Source of the DNA: Streptomyces broussonetiae
GTDB taxonomy: Bacteria > Actinomycetota > Actinomycetes > Streptomycetales > Streptomycetaceae
DNA: 64,000 bases
Assembly (NCBI RefSeq): GCF_009796285.1
Contig: NZ_CP047020.1
Span: forward strand, 8,556,001 to 8,620,000
Direction of reading: 5' to 3'
Within the stretch, counting starts at the first letter, position 1. The number at the start of each line of letters is the position of its first letter. Shown here one piece after another: positions 50,289-59,152 of the stretch. A program made the position numbers and the translations under genes. The notes beneath the pieces were generated by a model that was not told where the DNA came from, made no database searches, and saw nothing but the letters and a program-made list of their open reading frames with translations.

Positions 50289-50822
50289 ATGACCCGACAG
50301 GACGAGAAACCCTTCCTCTACGTCGTCGTCTGCGCGGCCGGCATCGCCTCCGGCGTCGGCCGGCTGATCACCGCCGCGCAGGAACGCGCCTGGGAGGTCG
50401 GTGTCATCGCGACGCCCCTTGCGGCGGGCGGCTTCTTCGACACCGAGGCCGTGGCGGCGCGGACGGGCCGTCCCGTCCGCTCGGCCTGGCGCACCCCGGC
50501 CGACCCGCGCCCCTTCCCGCCGCCGGACGCCGTGGCGGTGGCGCCCGCCACCTTCAACACCGTCAACAAGTGGGCGGCCGGCATCGCCGACACACTCGCC
50601 CTCGGCACCCTGTGCGAGGCGACGGGCCTGGACATACCGGTGGCGGTCCTGCCCTGCGTCGCCGACGCCCTGGCGGCCCACCCCGCCTACCAGGACAGCC
50701 TGGACCGGCTGCGCGGGATGGGCGTCCGCTTCGGTGAGCCGTACAACGGCGAAGTCCGGCCGGACGGCAGTCGGCCGGACTTCGCCTGGGAGCGGGTGCT
50801 GGACCTGCTCCGGCCGCTCTAG
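50289..50822 (+). CDS. Flavoprotein (HFCD family)
   Basis: A 177-residue protein with the flavin-containing Cys decarboxylase fold: LYVVVCAAGIASGVGRLITAAQERAWEVGVIATPLAAG, followed by VAVAPATFNTVNKWAAGIADTLALG, which is the typical FMN/phosphate-binding block. Family members decarboxylate C-terminal cysteine residues or phosphopantothenoylcysteine; this stand-alone actinobacterial type has no assigned substrate. It lies 9 bp downstream of the DUF1348 gene, under the same TetR. Its stop overlaps the next gene on the other strand by 4 bp. Confidence 0.83.
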   Translation: MTRQDEKPFLYVVVCAAGIASGVGRLITAAQERAWEVGVIATPLAAGGFFDTEAVAARTGRPVRSAWRTPADPRPFPPPDAVAVAPATFNTVNKWAAGIADTLALGTLCEATGLDIPVAVLPCVADALAAHPAYQDSLDRLRGMGVRFGEPYNGEVRPDGSRPDFAWERVLDLLRPL

Positions 50823-51670
50823 CGGCAGGTCAGCTTGGGGCCCTCGAGCATGGCCCCGGTGAACATGCTCTGGCCCTGCGGGATCCAGTAGCCGAGCTTG
50901 GAGACCACCGTGGAGCACTTCGAGCCGACGGTGATCTGGACCCTGATCTTCTCCGGGTGGCCGGGCTGCAGCTCCGTCACGGTGCAGTCCAGGGAGTGCA
51001 TCATCCGGGTCTTCGACGGGTACCGGCCCACCAGCGGGTTCACACAGCGGTGGTCCGTGCTGCGGATCTGGACGCCGGTGCCGTCCTCGCCGATCATCCC
51101 CAGCCGCGCGTTGCCGTCGCCCTCGTCGCTGTCCCGGCGGATCGTGTACGTCAGCGTCGTCGTGGAGTTGCGGCGCAGCTCGCTCTTGTCGACGGAGACG
51201 ACGTGTGTGGCCTTCCCCATCGGCGAGGTCATCGACAGCGTCGCCTTCACCGGGCCCTTGAGGTCGACCCCGGCGGGCGTCGACCTCACCCGCACGGTGG
51301 CGGAGATCTCGTACGCACCCGGGCCCGCGTACAGCCGCGAGCCGGGCAGCGCTCCGGTGCCCAGCGTCTTGCCGGCCCGGCGCACCGTCCAGGAGCCCTC
51401 GGTACGGCAGACGTACTGGACCTTGGTGTCGGCACCCCGGCAACTGGCGGGGGCCGTGATGTTCAGTCTCGGGGAGCCGGTGTCCGCGCACAGGCTGACC
51501 TGAGCCTGCTCGCCGTGGGGGCCGTGCAGGGTGCCCGCGGCCGCGCACAGCGTGCCCGGCGTCTCGGGCGCCGCTGCGGCTGTGAACTGCCCGCAGCCGG
51601 GGGTGACAAGGGCCACGGGCAGCAACGCTGCCCCGGCCAGGGTTCTGAGCGTGGTGGAACGTGTCGGCAC
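50819..51670 (-). CDS. Secreted or lipoprotein-like hypothetical protein
   Basis: A 283-residue exported protein. GTG 51670 is chosen because GGAGGAAACGCG precedes it, giving the signal peptide PTRSTTLRTLAGAALLPVALVTPGCG. The cysteine after VTPG sits where a lipobox Cys would be, although TPGC is not a standard lipobox. Cysteines recur in pairs (LCAAAG, VSLCAD, ASCRG, VCRTEG, RCVNP, DCTV, KCST, LTCR), suggesting several disulphides in an extracellular beta-rich domain. I do not recognise a family. It has no obvious partner; the convergent flavoprotein gene overlaps it by 4 bp. Confidence 0.68.
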   Translation of the reverse strand: MPTRSTTLRTLAGAALLPVALVTPGCGQFTAAAAPETPGTLCAAAGTLHGPHGEQAQVSLCADTGSPRLNITAPASCRGADTKVQYVCRTEGSWTVRRAGKTLGTGALPGSRLYAGPGAYEISATVRVRSTPAGVDLKGPVKATLSMTSPMGKATHVVSVDKSELRRNSTTTLTYTIRRDSDEGDGNARLGMIGEDGTGVQIRSTDHRCVNPLVGRYPSKTRMMHSLDCTVTELQPGHPEKIRVQITVGSKCSTVVSKLGYWIPQGQSMFTGAMLEGPKLTCR

Positions 51671-51829
51671 CGCGTTTCCTCCGAGGCGGCCGTGACCGGC
51701 CGGACGCCGGTCGTCTGCCGCCGAGAATGAGCGGACAGTACGACGATCCGCTGTTTCCCACGCCGGTCGATCACCTGACGGCAGCAACGACTGCGCCCCG
51801 GAAGGGCCGCCGGATGGCACACCAGCCTG

Positions 51830-52762
51830 CTACTGCACTTTTCGGACGTATTCGGTACTGCCCGGAGTGGAGACGTCCCGGTCCCGGCGCACGATGCTCA
51901 ACCGCCCGCCCCAGCGGTCGAGGGCCTTGCGCAGGCCGCTGTCGGTGTACTCGATGTCCACGACCCGGGCGTCGAACGCCCTGGCGTACACCCCGCACTC
52001 GTCGTACTGCCCGCACTCCTCCGCCACCGCGAAGTCCAGCCCGGCCCGCCCGCGCTCACCGGCCAGCTCGGCGGTGTTCTTCTGGGCGATGGCCAGATGC
52101 CGGGCGTGCGCGTGCCGGGACAGCAGGGTCATGTACGCGGTCGCGTCGGACGCGGTGAGCAGGTGGTGGGAGCGGGTGTAGCTGTCGTAGTTGTCCGGCT
52201 CGACGGCGTCGAAGCCCTTCTTCGCGCAGCCGTCGAGCCACCGGTTCACCCGCCCGGCCACCCGCTCGCGCTTGGCCGGGGTGCCGATGTCGAGCAGCGG
52301 CTCGTTCCAGTCCTCGTCGATGACGACCCTGCCGTGCGCGTCACGCAGCAGCAGGTCGGACGGCCAGGAGGAGCGTTCCTCGGGCTGGGCCTGGAAGGCG
52401 TTGACGTAGCAGATGTTGTACAGGCCCGGCGCGGGGGAGTCGGAGCGGTCGCGGCTGACGATCCGCACTCCCTCGGGCGGCGGATAGGCCCCGCCGATCT
52501 GGTAGTCGAACCCGGCGTGGCGCGGGGGCAGCCGCACTGCGGCCGGCCGCTGCGAACCGCCCGTGTCGCGGCTGTCGCCGGTGCCCCGGGCGGAGCAGCC
52601 GGCCAGGGCCGGCACCGCGACGATCAGGGCCACTGCCAGAGCGCCTGCGGTCCTCGGGGAACCCGCGGCGCGAAGAACACCCGTGGGGGGCAAGTCCGCT
52701 CCATCCTGCCCACGCCGGGCGGCGCGGCACGTGTCAGGATCAAATCGCCCGCGCGTTCTCAT
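51830..52762 (-). CDS. Lipoprotein of the GH114 / endo-alpha-1,4-polygalactosaminidase-like family
   Basis: About 310 residues. A hydrophobic stretch ends in ALAGCSARG, a convincing lipobox, after which the sequence is Ser/Gly-rich and then a GH114-like TIM barrel: FDYQIGGAYPPP, YNICYVNAFQAQPEE, WLDGCAKKGFDAVEPDNYD, FAVAEECGQYDECGVYAR, VVDIEYTD. The family includes polysaccharide hydrolases acting on galactosaminogalactan-type polymers and several surface proteins of unknown substrate. ATG 52762 gives a long 50-residue N-region; a TTG at 52693 with GGATGGAG just upstream would give a normal signal peptide and may be the true start. Confidence 0.78.
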   Translation of the reverse strand: MRTRGRFDPDTCRAARRGQDGADLPPTGVLRAAGSPRTAGALAVALIVAVPALAGCSARGTGDSRDTGGSQRPAAVRLPPRHAGFDYQIGGAYPPPEGVRIVSRDRSDSPAPGLYNICYVNAFQAQPEERSSWPSDLLLRDAHGRVVIDEDWNEPLLDIGTPAKRERVAGRVNRWLDGCAKKGFDAVEPDNYDSYTRSHHLLTASDATAYMTLLSRHAHARHLAIAQKNTAELAGERGRAGLDFAVAEECGQYDECGVYARAFDARVVDIEYTDSGLRKALDRWGGRLSIVRRDRDVSTPGSTEYVRKVQ

Positions 52763-52832
52763 AGTCAAGTCGGTGGCCGGTCACGTCGTACGCTCGGTCC
52801 GACCATCGATTCCGACGGCGGGAGCAGCATCG

Positions 52833-53801
52833 ATGCAGTACGTGAAGCTCGGTTCCACGGGCCTGGACGTGTCACGGATCTGTCTGGGCTGCATGACCTA
52901 CGGCCTGCCCGACCGCGGTGTCCACGAGTGGACCCTCGACGAGGAGGCGTCCCGTCCGCTCATCCGGCAGGCGCTGGAGGCGGGCATCAACTTCTTCGAC
53001 ACCGCCAACGTCTACTCCGACGGCACCAGCGAGGAGATCGTCGGCAAGGTCCTGCGCGAGTCCGCGAACCGCGACGAGATCGTGCTGGCCACCAAGGTGC
53101 ACGGCCGGATGCGGCCGGGCCCCAACGGCGCCGGACTGTCCCGCAAGAACATCATGACCGAGATCGACCACAGCCTGCGCCGGCTCGGCACCGACCACGT
53201 CGACCTCTACCAGATCCACCGCTACGACCACTCGACTCCCGCCGAGGAGACGATGGAGGCGCTGCACGACCTGGTCAAGTCGGGCAAGGTCCGCTACATC
53301 GGGGCGAGTTCGATGTACGCGTGGGAGTTCGCCAAGCTGCAGTACACCGCCGAGCGGCACGGCTGGACGAAGTTCGTGTCCATGCAGAACCACTACAACC
53401 TGCTCTACCGCGAGGAGGAGCGGGAGATGCTGCCGCTCTGTGCGGACCAGGGCGTCGGTGCGCTGCCGTGGAGCCCGCTCGCCCGCGGCCGGCTGACCCG
53501 CGACTGGGGCACGGTCACCGAGCGCAGTGCCAACGACAACTTCGGCAGCCGGCTGTACCTGGACAGCGACCGCTCGATCGTGGAGGCCGTCACCCGCATC
53601 GCCCAGGCACGCGGCGTACCCCGCGCCCAGGTGGCCCTCGCCTGGCTGCTGCACCGCACCACGGTGACGGCCCCGATCGTCGGCGCGGCCAAGCCCCACC
53701 ACATCGAGGACGCGGCGGCGTCCGTGGAACTGGAGCTGAGCGAGAAGGAGATCGAGGAACTGGAGCAGCCGTACACGGCACGCGCGATCAGCGGCCACTG
53801 A
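52833..53801 (+). CDS. Aldo/keto reductase
   Basis: A 322-residue NADPH-dependent AKR. The barrel pattern is visible: GLDVSRICLGCMTYG at the start, NFFDTANVYSDGTSEEIVGKVL (Asp and Tyr of the catalytic set), LATKVHGRM with Lys, and DLYQIHRYDHSTPAEE with His in the active-site region. The C-terminal cofactor segment includes IVGAAKPHHIEDAA. Such enzymes reduce aldehydes and ketones. ATG 52833 has GGGAGCAGC upstream. No operon partner is evident; the phyH gene converges on it with a 12-bp gap. Confidence 0.91.
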   Translation: MQYVKLGSTGLDVSRICLGCMTYGLPDRGVHEWTLDEEASRPLIRQALEAGINFFDTANVYSDGTSEEIVGKVLRESANRDEIVLATKVHGRMRPGPNGAGLSRKNIMTEIDHSLRRLGTDHVDLYQIHRYDHSTPAEETMEALHDLVKSGKVRYIGASSMYAWEFAKLQYTAERHGWTKFVSMQNHYNLLYREEEREMLPLCADQGVGALPWSPLARGRLTRDWGTVTERSANDNFGSRLYLDSDRSIVEAVTRIAQARGVPRAQVALAWLLHRTTVTAPIVGAAKPHHIEDAAASVELELSEKEIEELEQPYTARAISGH

Positions 53802-53813
53802 ACCCGCGCCGGT

Positions 53814-54634
53814 TCAGCGGCGTCCGTGCGGTGCGAACTCCGTGCCGCACGGACCCGCACCCTGGCTCGGCGCCGGCACGACCCGCCCACCGGACATGGC
53901 CGGCGTCCGGTAGAACGGCCGGATGCGCTCGGCCGACCGCCCCACGTAGTGCCCGATGAACGAGCGCCGAAATCGGTCGGCGGTGCCGTTGGGTCCGGAG
54001 CCGTGCACCAGGCTGCCGTTGAAGAACAGCACGTCACCCGGGGCCAGTTCCACCGGCACCGGACGAGTCCGGGTGGCGGCGGAACGCACTCACGGGCGAA
54101 CGGCAGCCGTTCGTCGGCGAGTTCGGGACAGAACAGGTCCATCCGGTGCGTGCCCGGCAGGACTTCGAGACCGCCGTTGGCCCGGTCGACCGGCTCGCAG
54201 GCCACCCACGCGGCCACGCACGTGCCCGGCTCGGCCCGCAGACAGAAGTTGTCCTGGTGCAGCGCCTGCCCCCGCGCCCCAGGCGGTTTGAAGTAGAACA
54301 TGCTCTGCGCCGCCAGTACCTCCTCGCCGAACAGTACCTCCAGGGCGGCGCGCAGCCGGACGTCCAGCAGGAACTGCCGTGCCGCGGAGTCGAATTCGTG
54401 CGGCTGCAGCACCCGGGGGTACCGGCGCAGCGGGTCCGGGTCCGCCGGTCGCGGTTCGAAGTGCCCCGGCACCGGACCGGCCGCGTCCAGCGCCGCGAAG
54501 ACGGCGCACAGCCGCTCGGTCTCGGCACGGTCGAACAGCGCGGGAACGACGGTGAATCCGTCCTCCTCGAACCGGTGCCGCAGCGGCTCGGTCAGGATGG
54601 CACCGGTGGCGTCGATCGGGTCCGTGACTGTCAT
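53814..54634 (-). pseudogene. Phytanoyl-CoA dioxygenase family gene, frameshifted
   Basis: From ATG 54634 the frame encodes the front of a PhyH enzyme (FEEDGFTVVPALFDRAE, VLQPHEFDSAARQFL, MFYFKPPGARGQALHQDNFCLR with the His-x-Asp metal pair, GGLEVLPGTH). Near 54075 sense is lost. The ending FARECVPPPP passes into another frame that continues PVPVELAPGDVLFFNGSLVHGSGPN (second metal His) to the stop at 53814. One indel in a CG-rich run explains this. As written the enzyme would lack the last His of its 2-His-1-Asp iron site. A sequencing error is possible. Confidence 0.75.
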
Positions 54635-54704
54635 GTGTCCGCTCCTGAGGTTCGCCGGCCGGGTCGTACGTCGCCCACGCCAGGACGGCGCGTCCGACGG
54701 GAGG

Positions 54705-55060
54705 ATGCCTGTGCGTGCCGAGGAACTGCCTGTGACGGCTGCCGCCGGGGATCCGTCCCCGGCGGCCACTCTCGTGGTCACCGGACGCTACGACCAGGGG
54801 CCGGGCTACGGCGTCGACCGGCCCCGGGGTTCGGACAGTTGGCTGTTCACCTTCTGCGGCACGCGGCCCGGCTCCTCGAGGCCACCGACCTGACGGTGGA
54901 GCGGGTGGCGGCCGCCTCCGGGTCCCCGAGCCCCTTCCACTTCAGCCGGGTCTTCCGAGAGCGCCACGGGGTGCCGCCGGGCGCCTACCGGGCGGGTGAA
55001 CGGCGCCGAAGGGAGGAATTGGTTTCCACCGGCGAACTGCCTTTGACGAAACGTCAATAG
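54705..55060 (+). pseudogene. AraC-family regulator remnant with internal deletion
   Basis: The segment after GGGAGG (54700-54704) encodes an N-terminal piece (ELPVTAAAGD ... LVVTGRYDQGPGYGVDRPRGSDSWLFTF) that matches the start of AraC regulators often divergent from PhyH genes. Around 54850 the frame changes and the sequence jumps to a second helix-turn-helix (ARLLEATDLTVERVAAASGSPSPFHFSRVFRERHGVPPGAYR). The cupin-like effector region and the first helix-turn-helix are missing. It is a dead regulator next to the frameshifted phyH. Confidence 0.65.
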
Positions 55061-55250
55061 GCGGGTCGCCGTACGGAATGCGGAAAAGTGCCGGATCCCT
55101 TGTTCCAAAGCGCCGCGCTGTGCAAAAGTGTGCGCTGTTCGCATGCAGAAAATTACATTCCCCGCTGCATGCGTCAGGCCGCTCCCCGTACACCCCCCAC
55201 GCTTCAAAAGAGCCGCCTCAGGTGGACGTTCGAGCTGCCCCATGACGTCG

Positions 55251-55268
55251 CCATACCTGTTGGTATGG
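55251..55268. promoter_or_regulatory. Inverted repeat upstream of the chimeric lectin gene
   Basis: CCATACC (55251-55257) and GGTATGG (55262-55268) form a perfect 7-bp stem around TGTT. It lies 36 bp before the GTG at 55304, in a comparatively AT-rich stretch. It could be a regulator-binding palindrome or an RNA hairpin in the leader. Confidence 0.4.
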
Positions 55269-55303
55269 ACTATTTCCCGAATCGCGTCTGGAGGAATACG
55301 GCC

Positions 55304-57283
55304 GTGCATGAGGAAGGCCTGTCCGACGAGCAACTCAGCGCCGAACTGAAGAAGTGGACGGGTGTGACTCCCGCGCTCCACCCCGTCGGCGAACTGCTCG
55401 ACCGGCACTGGGAAGCGGCCTTCGCCTATGCCCGGCTGTGCACGGACGGCACGCGTGCCGCCGGCATGCTCACCACCGCGGCCTTCACCCGGCTCTTCGG
55501 TGCCTCGCTCCGGCAGGCCGGCCCGACCGCCGCCTGGCGCCCTCCCGTGCTGGTCGCCGTCCGCCGGATCGCGGCCGAGTGGGACAGCGACGGTCGTCAG
55601 GAACTCCTCCATCCGGCGCTGCGGTCCGCCACCACCGGTGAGCGCGCCGCCGCCCGGCTGCTGCCGCCCCCGGAACGGCGGCTGCTGTCCCGTGCCTTCC
55701 AGCGGGTGCCCCAGACCTCCCGCGCCGTGCTGTGGCACACGCAGGTCGAGGCCGAGCCGCTCGCCGTGCCCGCCGCCCTGCTCGGCCTGGACGAGGAGGA
55801 CGCCCGCGTCGAACTCCGGCGGGCGCGGGAGAGGCTGCGCGAGGAGTGCCTGCAGGTCCACCGCGAACTCGCCCCCGACGACGAGTGTCAGCGCTATCAG
55901 CGCCTGCTCGACGTGACGTTCCGGCGCGGCGGCATCGACCTGGACCCGGATCTGCGCGAGCACCTGGACCGCTGCACCCACTGCCGTCGCACCGCAGGCC
56001 AACTCGACGCGTTCAACGCCGACCTGGGCCTGCCGCTGGCCGAGGCGGTGCTCGGCTGGGGCGCCCGCGCCTATGTGGAGTCCCGCGCGCGCCGGACACA
56101 CGAGGCCGCCGCCCCGGCCCCCGACCCCGCGTCCATGACACCCCCGTCCGGTGAGGCCTTCTTCTCCACCGGGTCCGCGGGCCCCGACGTCTCGGCCGAG
56201 TCCGCGCGCAGACGGCGCCTCGCCGAGGCAGCGCGCCGACGCGCAACCGCCCGGTCCGCACGCCGGCCCCGCCCCCAGGACACCGAGTCCACCGGCCTGC
56301 ACGGGCCCACCGGACCGGCGCGCGGAGGCCGGACGGCCGCTCGGGCCGAGTCCGCCGCCCCCGGCACTCCCGTCGGCCCCGACGCGCCCGGCCCCTCCCG
56401 CCGTTCCGCCCTGCGCGCCGCCCGCCGTACCCGGCGCCGTCACCTCGCCCTGGCCGTCGGCACCGTCAGCGCTCTGGTCGTGCTGCCCCTGGTGCTGTGG
56501 TCGGTGCTCGGCTCCGGCGACGGCCCGGCCCCGTCCGGGGCCGGTGCGTCCTCGCGGGCGCCGGGCAGGGGCACCTCGAGTCCCGGCGCGTCCTGGGCCG
56601 GAGCGAGCGCGGCCGGGCAGGGCGCGCTGCACGGCCGGCTGCACAACCTCGCCTCCGGACTGTGCGTCGGCGTCGTCGGCGGCAAGGCCGTCAAGGGCGC
56701 CGAGACCGAACTCGCCACCTGCGATGCGTCCCCGAGCCAGCAGTGGTCGTACGAGACCGACGGACGCCTGCGCAACTCCGCCGCGCCCGACCTGTGCCTG
56801 GACTCCAGCCTCGGCTACTCGATCCGCCTCGCCCCCTGTTCGGCCACCGGCAGCGCCGCCCGGAACATCCGCTACGACTTCACGCTCCAGGGCGTCCTCG
56901 TACCCCGCTGGAACCAGGAGCTGGCACTGACCCCGGCCGCCACCGACGGCTCCGGCGCCCTGGTCACCAAGGACCGCGCCACCGGTACCGACCAGCGGTG
57001 GTCCGTCGACACCGCCAGGCCCGAGCTGCAGATGCAGAACGTCAACTGGGACAGCGACAGCGCCCCTTCGCCGACCGCCACCTCGCGCCCCACGCCGCCC
57101 GAGACGCCACCGGCCCCCAAGGTGTCCAGGACCACGTCGGCACCGGCTCCGGCTCCACCGCCCACCGGCGCGGCTCCCACGCCCACGCCGTCCGCCACCT
57201 TCGATCCCTGCGCCGCGTACCCGTACTACTGCGGCGGGGGCGGCGGAGGATACGCGGGCGGCGGCGGGCGGCAGCGCCGCTGA
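55304..57283 (+). CDS. Sigma-like / zinc-finger / transmembrane / ricin-lectin chimeric protein
   Basis: A 659-residue protein starting at GTG 55304 (GGAGG 9 bp upstream; an ATG at 55265 is less supported). Residues about 1-200 are helical and arranged like a sigma-factor core (LSDEQLSAELKKW, AFAYARLCTDG, RLLSRAFQRVPQTSRAVLWHT, LLGLDEEDARVELRRARERLREE). Residues about 215-230 carry a zinc-finger pattern H-x3-C-x2-C (EHLDRCTHCRR) like ZAS anti-sigma factors. After a Pro/Ala/Arg-rich linker there is a single membrane segment near 384-402, then a beta-trefoil ricin-like domain (ASGLCVGVVGGK, SQQWSYETDG, DLCLDSSLG) and a Pro/Gly-rich tail. Likely a membrane sensor with a cytoplasmic regulatory end. 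Its exact target is unknown. Confidence 0.78.
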   Translation: MHEEGLSDEQLSAELKKWTGVTPALHPVGELLDRHWEAAFAYARLCTDGTRAAGMLTTAAFTRLFGASLRQAGPTAAWRPPVLVAVRRIAAEWDSDGRQELLHPALRSATTGERAAARLLPPPERRLLSRAFQRVPQTSRAVLWHTQVEAEPLAVPAALLGLDEEDARVELRRARERLREECLQVHRELAPDDECQRYQRLLDVTFRRGGIDLDPDLREHLDRCTHCRRTAGQLDAFNADLGLPLAEAVLGWGARAYVESRARRTHEAAAPAPDPASMTPPSGEAFFSTGSAGPDVSAESARRRRLAEAARRRATARSARRPRPQDTESTGLHGPTGPARGGRTAARAESAAPGTPVGPDAPGPSRRSALRAARRTRRRHLALAVGTVSALVVLPLVLWSVLGSGDGPAPSGAGASSRAPGRGTSSPGASWAGASAAGQGALHGRLHNLASGLCVGVVGGKAVKGAETELATCDASPSQQWSYETDGRLRNSAAPDLCLDSSLGYSIRLAPCSATGSAARNIRYDFTLQGVLVPRWNQELALTPAATDGSGALVTKDRATGTDQRWSVDTARPELQMQNVNWDSDSAPSPTATSRPTPPETPPAPKVSRTTSAPAPAPPPTGAAPTPTPSATFDPCAAYPYYCGGGGGGYAGGGGRQRR

Positions 57284-57284
57284 C

Positions 57285-57803
57285 TCAGGGACGGGGCGGC
57301 GGCGGTGGCGGGATCGTGTCCAGTGGCGGAGCCGGTTCCGGCCACACCAGCAGCACCGGGCAGGGCGCGTGGTCGACCGTGAAACGGACGGCGGGGCCGA
57401 GGCTGTGCGGCCCGAGCCGGGACCGGTCGCCGTCGCGGGCCAGCACCAGCAGATCGGCGCTCTCGCAGGCGGCCACCACCTCCCGCTCGACCCGGCCCGA
57501 CCGCTCCTCGCACACACACGGCCGCCCCAGCCGCTCTGCCGCTGCGTCGAGCAGCTCGGCCGCCGAACTCCTGCCGAGCGCCTCCAGCCGGTCACCGGGA
57601 TCCTTCCCCCAGCCCTCGGCCGGGAGATGCCCCGGCGGATGCCCCCGTCCCAGCAGCCCCGCGAACGCCCCGTGCGCGAGGTCCGGCACCTCGGCGTCGC
57701 TGACGTGCAGCAGCACCACCTCGGCATCGGCCGGCACGTGGGCGCGCACGGCGTCCACACAGGCGGGCCAGGTGCTCTCGACGAGCCAGGCGATCACACG
57801 CAT
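57285..57803 (-). CDS. Universal stress protein-like domain protein
   Basis: A 172-residue single-domain protein with the UspA-like alternation of strands and helices: MRVIAWLVESTWPACVDAVRAHV, EVVLLHVSDAEVPDL, SGRVEREVVAACESADLLVLARDGDRSRLGPHSLGPAVRFTVDHAPCPVLLVWP. The G-x2-G-x9-G-like ATP-loop is partly kept near residues 130-150. ATG 57803 has GGGAGG upstream; a TTG nine codons earlier is less likely. It ends in a Pro-rich tail. It follows the upstream permease by 31 bp, so the two are probably co-transcribed. Confidence 0.77.
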   Translation of the reverse strand: MRVIAWLVESTWPACVDAVRAHVPADAEVVLLHVSDAEVPDLAHGAFAGLLGRGHPPGHLPAEGWGKDPGDRLEALGRSSAAELLDAAAERLGRPCVCEERSGRVEREVVAACESADLLVLARDGDRSRLGPHSLGPAVRFTVDHAPCPVLLVWPEPAPPLDTIPPPPPPRP

Positions 57804-57834
57804 CCGGTCGGCCTCCCAGACGTCGGACAACCTC

Positions 57835-59040
57835 TCAGAAGATCTGCAGCGACCCCCACAGTGCCACCACCGCGACCGCGAGCGAGGACGGCACGGCGAT
57901 CAGGCCCAGCCGGGTGAACTCCCCGAGATCCACACCGTGCTCGTGCTGGTGCACGATCCGCCGCCACAGCAGCGTCGCCAGCGATCCGGCGTAGGTCAGG
58001 TTCGGGCCGATGTTCACCCCGAGCAGCACCGCCAGCACCGCCCCCGGCCCGCCTGGCGCGGCCAGTGGCAGCAGGACCAGCACCGCGGGCAGGTTGTTGA
58101 TCAGGTTCGCCAGGACGGCGGCCAGCGCGGCGATCCCGAGCAGCGCGGGCAGCGAGGAGCCGCCCGGCACCACCTGTCCGAGGACGTCCGAGAGCCCGTT
58201 GTCGACCACCGCCCGCACCACGATGGCCAGCGCCGGCACGAACGCGAGGAAGGAGGGGGCCGCCGCCCGCACGACACTCGGCAGGGTCGCCCTGCGGCGC
58301 ACCAGCGCCCGGCCCGCCAGGACCAGCGCGCCCGCCGCCGCGACCCAGGCAGGCTCCACCCCGAACGCCGACGCCACCACGAACCCCGCCAGCGTGCAGG
58401 CGACGGTGACCAGGGCGAACAGCGGCAGTCGGGGAGGGGTGCCGGTGTCCTCGCCCACCGGGGCCGCCACCGCGAGGTCACGGGCGAAGAACCGGCGGAA
58501 CACCACATACTCGGCGGCGATCGCCACCAGCCACGGCAGCGCCATCAGCGCCGCGAACCGGGTGAAGCTCAGCCCGCTCTCCGCGAACGCCAGCAGGTTC
58601 GTCAGGTTGGACACCGGCAGCAGCAGCGAGGCGCTGTTCGACAGGTGCGTACAGGCGTAGACGTGTGGTTTGGGCCGTACGCCGGTGCGTGCGGCCGTGG
58701 CGAAGACCACCGGGGTGAGCAGCACGATCGTGGCGTCCAGGCTGAGGACGGCGGTGATGGCGGAGGCCAGTGCGAAGACAGCCGTCAGCAGCCGCACCGG
58801 CCAGCCCGCCGCCCACCGGGCCATCCAGGCCCCGCAGGCCTGGAACAGCCCCTCCACGTCGCAGAAGTGGGCGAGCACCAGCACGGCCGCGAGGAACCCC
58901 ACCACCGGGCCGAGCCGTTCCGCCTCCGCCCGGGCGTGGTCGAGGGAGATGGCGCCGGTGGCGACCGCGATCCCGGCGGCCGGGACGGCCATGACCGCCT
59001 CCGGCCATCCCCTGGGCCGTACCACGGCCCAGGCGAGCAC
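57835..59040 (-). CDS. Ion-transporter-superfamily permease (ArsB/SLC13-like)
   Basis: A polytopic protein of about 401 residues with some 10-11 membrane helices. Signature blocks fit ion-transporter-superfamily members such as ArsB/NhaD: LSLDATIVLLTPVVFATAAR, NSASLLLPVSNLTNLLAF, NLINNLPAVLVLLPLA and GVNIGPNLTYAGSLATLLW. It should export or import a small anion or exchange Na+/H+. GTG 59040 is the first standard start. An in-frame CTG at 59088 with GGAAGGA before it would add the sequence NAPLAEALSAVLLVAV, completing the first membrane helix, and may be the true start. A USP-like gene follows at 31 bp. Confidence 0.83.
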   Translation of the reverse strand: MLAWAVVRPRGWPEAVMAVPAAGIAVATGAISLDHARAEAERLGPVVGFLAAVLVLAHFCDVEGLFQACGAWMARWAAGWPVRLLTAVFALASAITAVLSLDATIVLLTPVVFATAARTGVRPKPHVYACTHLSNSASLLLPVSNLTNLLAFAESGLSFTRFAALMALPWLVAIAAEYVVFRRFFARDLAVAAPVGEDTGTPPRLPLFALVTVACTLAGFVVASAFGVEPAWVAAAGALVLAGRALVRRRATLPSVVRAAAPSFLAFVPALAIVVRAVVDNGLSDVLGQVVPGGSSLPALLGIAALAAVLANLINNLPAVLVLLPLAAPGGPGAVLAVLLGVNIGPNLTYAGSLATLLWRRIVHQHEHGVDLGEFTRLGLIAVPSSLAVAVVALWGSLQIF

Positions 59041-59152
59041 GGCGACGAGCAGGACGGCGGAAAGAGCTTCGGCGAGCGGGGCGTTCAGGGCGGGTCCTTC
59101 CCGGATCGGTCACGGGGTGCCTGCCCATGAAAACAGATGGCCGTGCACCCCC

